Positions 31,944 through 34,223 of a DNA stretch of 34,223 nt are shown piece after piece. The notes below the pieces were generated by a model. The model made no database searches. It was not told the origin of the DNA and saw only the letters and a list, made by a program, of their open reading frames with translations. The stretch spans positions 1 through 34,223 of the forward strand of contig NZ_LR880475.1 in assembly GCF_904066215.1 (NCBI RefSeq), read 5' to 3'. The position numbers and the translations under genes were made by a program. Source of the DNA: Microbacterium sp. Nx66. GTDB taxonomy: Bacteria > Actinomycetota > Actinomycetes > Actinomycetales > Microbacteriaceae. The stretch's first letter is position 1. Each line of letters starts with the position of its first letter.

Positions 31944-32363
31944 TCACTGCCGGGCAGCCGTCGGAGCCTCACGGAGACGTTCTCGAGCTGGGGTGCGGCG
32001 GAACGGTGCGGCGAGCGTGGGCAGGATGTGTGCCCGGTGCGCAATGAGCATCCCCACGGCGATCAGCACCTGGATGGCTGACAGGATGTAGCGGCCGGTG
32101 GTCTCGGTGACGAAGAACTGCACGGCGAAGATCGCTGCGAGGGCGACGGCCGAGCGCCAGTGGAAGCGCAGCGCCCCGAGGATCGGCCCGCAAGATAATC
32201 CCTGCGCAGACTCTTCATCGCCTCGCTGGCTCGCGTCCACCCAACGCTCCGCGATCGACCGAGCGCGCTCTTCCGACGTCTGGTCAGGCGCCGCGCAGCC
32301 AGCCAATCCGATAGCGACCAAAGCAGCGACGATCAGAGGCACCCCTCGCAAACCCACGCGCAT
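31944..32363 (-). pseudogene. Chimeric gene: lipoprotein N-terminus joined to a membrane-protein tail
   Basis: The 139-residue frame starts as a lipoprotein: a signal helix (LIVAALVAIGLAG) with lipobox LAGC, then TSEERARSIAERWVDASQRGDEESAQGLSCG, as in small extracytoplasmic proteins of about 130-150 residues. From residue 60 it changes to two membrane helices (RSAVALAAIFAVQFFVTETTGRYI, LSAIQVLIAVGMLIAHRA). That part looks like the end of an integral membrane protein. The switch near 32187 is abrupt, so I read it as a fusion of two gene fragments in frame. It may still be translated. Confidence 0.5.
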
Positions 32364-32478
32364 AGTCCGATACTGACAGGTTCCTCGCTCGAATCCAGGC
32401 GACGGCAGCCAAAATCGTCTGCCGAAACAGCGTTCCGGCGTGCGTTAGCGGAGACCGTCTCAGGCTCAACGCCAGATC

Positions 32479-32506
32479 GTCGCCGTAAACGATCGTTTTC
32501 GGCAGG
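32479..32506. repeat. 28-bp dyad element, copy 2
   Basis: CCGTAAACGATCGTTTTCGG (32483-32502) differs from the perfect palindrome of copy 1 (1456-1475) by one base. The flanks GTC and C-GG are shared, so similarity spans 28 bp with three differences. It lies about 150 bp upstream of the GntR gene. Confidence 0.6.
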
Positions 32507-32573
32507 TCCACTCCCACAACCTGTGCCCAGGCTGGCTCAGGCCGCGCCGTAAAAACACCCCGCCATTCTCTTG

Positions 32574-32635
32574 TTGTCTTTTGTAGAGTATGCGACTAGT
32601 ATCTATGTTGTATTCAGAAACAAGGGGGGGCAAGC
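32574..32635 (+). promoter_or_regulatory. Promoter of the gntR-MFS operon
   Basis: TTGTCT (32574-32579), a 17-bp spacer and TAGTAT (32597-32602) form a good sigma-70-type promoter. Downstream, GTATCTATGTTGTAT repeats GTAT and may be the operator for autoregulation by the GntR protein. AGGGGGGG before the GTG at 32636 is the ribosome binding site. Confidence 0.65.
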
Positions 32636-33292
32636 GTGACCGAATCTGGTGCCGCTAGCCATGCATCCGCGTCCGAGGTTGCCTACCACCATTTGCGTGC
32701 CCAGATCTTGGATGGCGCGTTACTTGGGGGAAGCATGATCAGCGAGGGGATGGTGGCCAACGAGCTTGGTATGAGTCGCACTCCGGTGCGTGAGGCGTTC
32801 CTGCGACTGCAGGGCGAGGGGTGGTTGCGTTTGTACCCCAAGCGCGGTGCGTTCGTCGTTGAGGTGAGGCCACACGAACGCGAGGAGATCGTGCGGGCGC
32901 GCGTTCTCCTCGAGTCGGATGCCGTCTCCCGGGTCTCGGGCGATGCCCGGCTGCGTTCCGAACTTGTCGAGCGACTGCAGACGATCCTCGGGGGGCAGCG
33001 TGATGCCGCTGCGCGGGAAGACCTTCACGGCTTCGCGGTCCTGGACGCGGACTTTCACGCTGCGGTCGTCGATGCCGGCGGAAACCGTCTGCTATCGGAC
33101 TTTTTCGCGTCGTTGAGCGATCGGCAGAGGCGGATGACGGCGCGATCGCTGTGGAAGCGCGCGGACCGCCTCGAGGGGGTCCTCGACGACCACACCGAGC
33201 TCGCGCGGCTGATCGATGGTGCGCATAGCGACGCATTCCGAATCGCGCTCGAATCTCACATCCGGCGTACACATCGGGAGCTGTTGCCATGA
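32636..33292 (+). CDS. GntR-family regulator, FadR (FCD) subfamily
   Basis: A 218-residue regulator. The N-terminal winged helix has AYHHLRAQILDGALLGGSMI, ANELGMSRTPVREAFLRLQGEG and YPKRGAFVVEV. The all-helical FCD effector domain carries a likely metal site with Asp and His in DADFHAAVVDAGGN, RLEGVLDDHTELARLI and ESHIRRTHREL. FCD regulators sense organic acids or sugars. The GTG start has AGGGGGG five bases upstream. The stop overlaps the MFS start (ATGA at 33289-33292), so it almost certainly controls this transporter and itself. Confidence 0.92.
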   Translation: MTESGAASHASASEVAYHHLRAQILDGALLGGSMISEGMVANELGMSRTPVREAFLRLQGEGWLRLYPKRGAFVVEVRPHEREEIVRARVLLESDAVSRVSGDARLRSELVERLQTILGGQRDAAAREDLHGFAVLDADFHAAVVDAGGNRLLSDFFASLSDRQRRMTARSLWKRADRLEGVLDDHTELARLIDGAHSDAFRIALESHIRRTHRELLP

Positions 33293-34223
33293 GTATCACG
33301 GACTCCCTCCCGATCCCGGATGCGGGTCCTCGGCACCGCATCCGCCCCTGGATGGCCGTGTGCGCGGCGCTCTTCGCGGTCGCGTGGGGTGGTAACGAAT
33401 TCACCCCCCTGCTGGTGATGTACCGACAGGAGGACGAGATGACGCCTCTCGTGCTCGACGTTCTGCTCGGTGCGTACGTTCTCGGTATCGTGCCCGCTCT
33501 GATCCTCGGAGGCCCTCTCTCCGACCGATTCGGACGCCGGCCGTTCTTCCTTCCTGCTCCGCTCGTCGCTGTCGCTGGGAGCGTTCTGCTCGCGCTGGGC
33601 GCTTCATCGCCGACCGTGTTGTTCGCCGGGCGAGTTCTCTCGGGTGTGGCGCTGGGGTTGGTTATGGCGGTGGGGACTGCCTGGGTGAAGGAGCTGTCGC
33701 AGGCGCCGTTCGACACCGGAGCCCGGGAAGGGAGCGGCGCAGGGCGCGCGGCGCTCGCCCTCACAGCGGGCTTTGCCCTGGGCGCGGGGGTTGCTGCGGC
33801 GCTCGCGCAATTCGGGCCCGCACCGCAGCAGAGCCCATACTTCGTGCACATCGTGCTAGCCATCGCATCATTCTCGCTGCTGTGGCGGGTGCCGGAGAGT
33901 AGGCGGACAAGTGATGACGGTCGGCCGTTACTCGAGGACTTGAAGATTCCGTCCGCTGTGCATCGTCGCTTCCTTTTCGTCGTCGTGCCCATGGCGCCCT
34001 GGGTCTTCGGCACAGCGGCCAGTGCCTACGCGATACTGCCTGGCCTGATGATGTCGAAGGCTCCGGGCTTGGAGATCGCGATGAGCGGGCTCCTGTGTGT
34101 GATCGCACTAGGATGCGGCGTCGGCGCGCAGCGGATTGCGGGCCGCTTCGATGACCCCGGCTCGGCCCGCGGTGTCGGCTTGGCGCTCGCAGTCACCGTC
34201 GTGGGGATGGTGCTGGCGGCCGT
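33289..34223 (+). CDS. MFS transporter, N-terminal part (runs off the right edge)
   Basis: The first 311 residues of an MFS carrier. Seen: an N-terminal helix WMAVCAALFAVAWGGNEFTP, LGIVPALILGGPLSDRFGRR (the loop 2-3 MFS signature GxLxDRxGRR), LFAGRVLSGVALGLVMAVG and VVPMAPWVFGTAASAYAILP. The last three-base codon is cut after two bases and is completed by base 1 of the window, where the C-terminal 98 residues follow. It is cotranscribed with the GntR regulator. The substrate is unknown; FadR-type control suggests an organic acid or small metabolite. Confidence 0.9.
   Translation, partial: MSITDSLPIPDAGPRHRIRPWMAVCAALFAVAWGGNEFTPLLVMYRQEDEMTPLVLDVLLGAYVLGIVPALILGGPLSDRFGRRPFFLPAPLVAVAGSVLLALGASSPTVLFAGRVLSGVALGLVMAVGTAWVKELSQAPFDTGAREGSGAGRAALALTAGFALGAGVAAALAQFGPAPQQSPYFVHIVLAIASFSLLWRVPESRRTSDDGRPLLEDLKIPSAVHRRFLFVVVPMAPWVFGTAASAYAILPGLMMSKAPGLEIAMSGLLCVIALGCGVGAQRIAGRFDDPGSARGVGLALAVTVVGMVLAA

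Overview
The window is high-GC actinobacterial DNA, most like plasmids of Microbacteriaceae and their relatives (inferred from protein families and GC only). It appears to be a complete circular plasmid of about 34.2 kb that was opened inside a gene. An MFS transporter that starts at 33289 runs off the right edge in frame, and its missing C-terminal part starts at base 1 in the matching frame. The joined protein is 410 residues.

Layout. (1) Cargo module A, across the opening point (about 32480 to 34223, then 1 to 1480): a FadR-type GntR regulator coupled to the MFS gene, an IS3 remnant and a small cupin, bracketed by two copies of a near-identical 28-bp dyad. (2) Cargo B (1857 to 6670): a second cupin, a broken MFS gene, an acetoin-reductase-like SDR, a CotA/phenoxazinone-synthase-like multicopper oxidase and a second broken MFS gene. 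(3) Transfer operon (6901 to 15190, minus strand): nine tightly packed genes, most with ATGA or GTGA overlaps, for a ParA/MinD-like ATPase, a VirB2-like small membrane protein, a VirB8-like protein, a TrbL/VirB6-like protein, an SCO6880-type protein, a VirB4-like ATPase, a transglycosylase/M23 peptidoglycan hydrolase and two membrane proteins. A divergent winged-helix regulator follows. (4) Maintenance: ParA plus a small RHH-like partner, a repeat-rich presumed centromere/operator, and hicA-hicB. (5) A patchwork of foreign debris (18116 to 20526): a truncated zinc-ribbon gene, a PQQ-like fragment, DUF488, an istB fragment, a glutaredoxin-like gene, and a 213-bp ISL3-derived mini-element with an 8-bp target duplication. 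(6) VirD4/TraG coupling protein and Replic_Relax-family protein, next to a 112-bp interrupted inverted repeat (oriT or ori candidate). (7) Probable replication block: rep candidate, predicted antisense RNA, and a CopG-like RHH protein with twin palindromic operators. (8) Cargo C (25440 to 32363): NrdH-like glutaredoxin, hypothetical proteins, a VIT-family metal transporter, a ferric reductase-like/FMN-binding/ApbE electron-transfer operon, a convergent two-component system, and a chimeric lipoprotein gene.

How it works together. The plasmid seems to carry its own replication, partition, toxin-antitoxin and mating-pair genes, but no classical relaxase and no recombinase or intact transposase is recognisable. 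Cargo leans towards redox and metal chemistry. The boundaries are marked by palindromes, IS fragments and truncated MFS genes, which suggests modular assembly by recombination.
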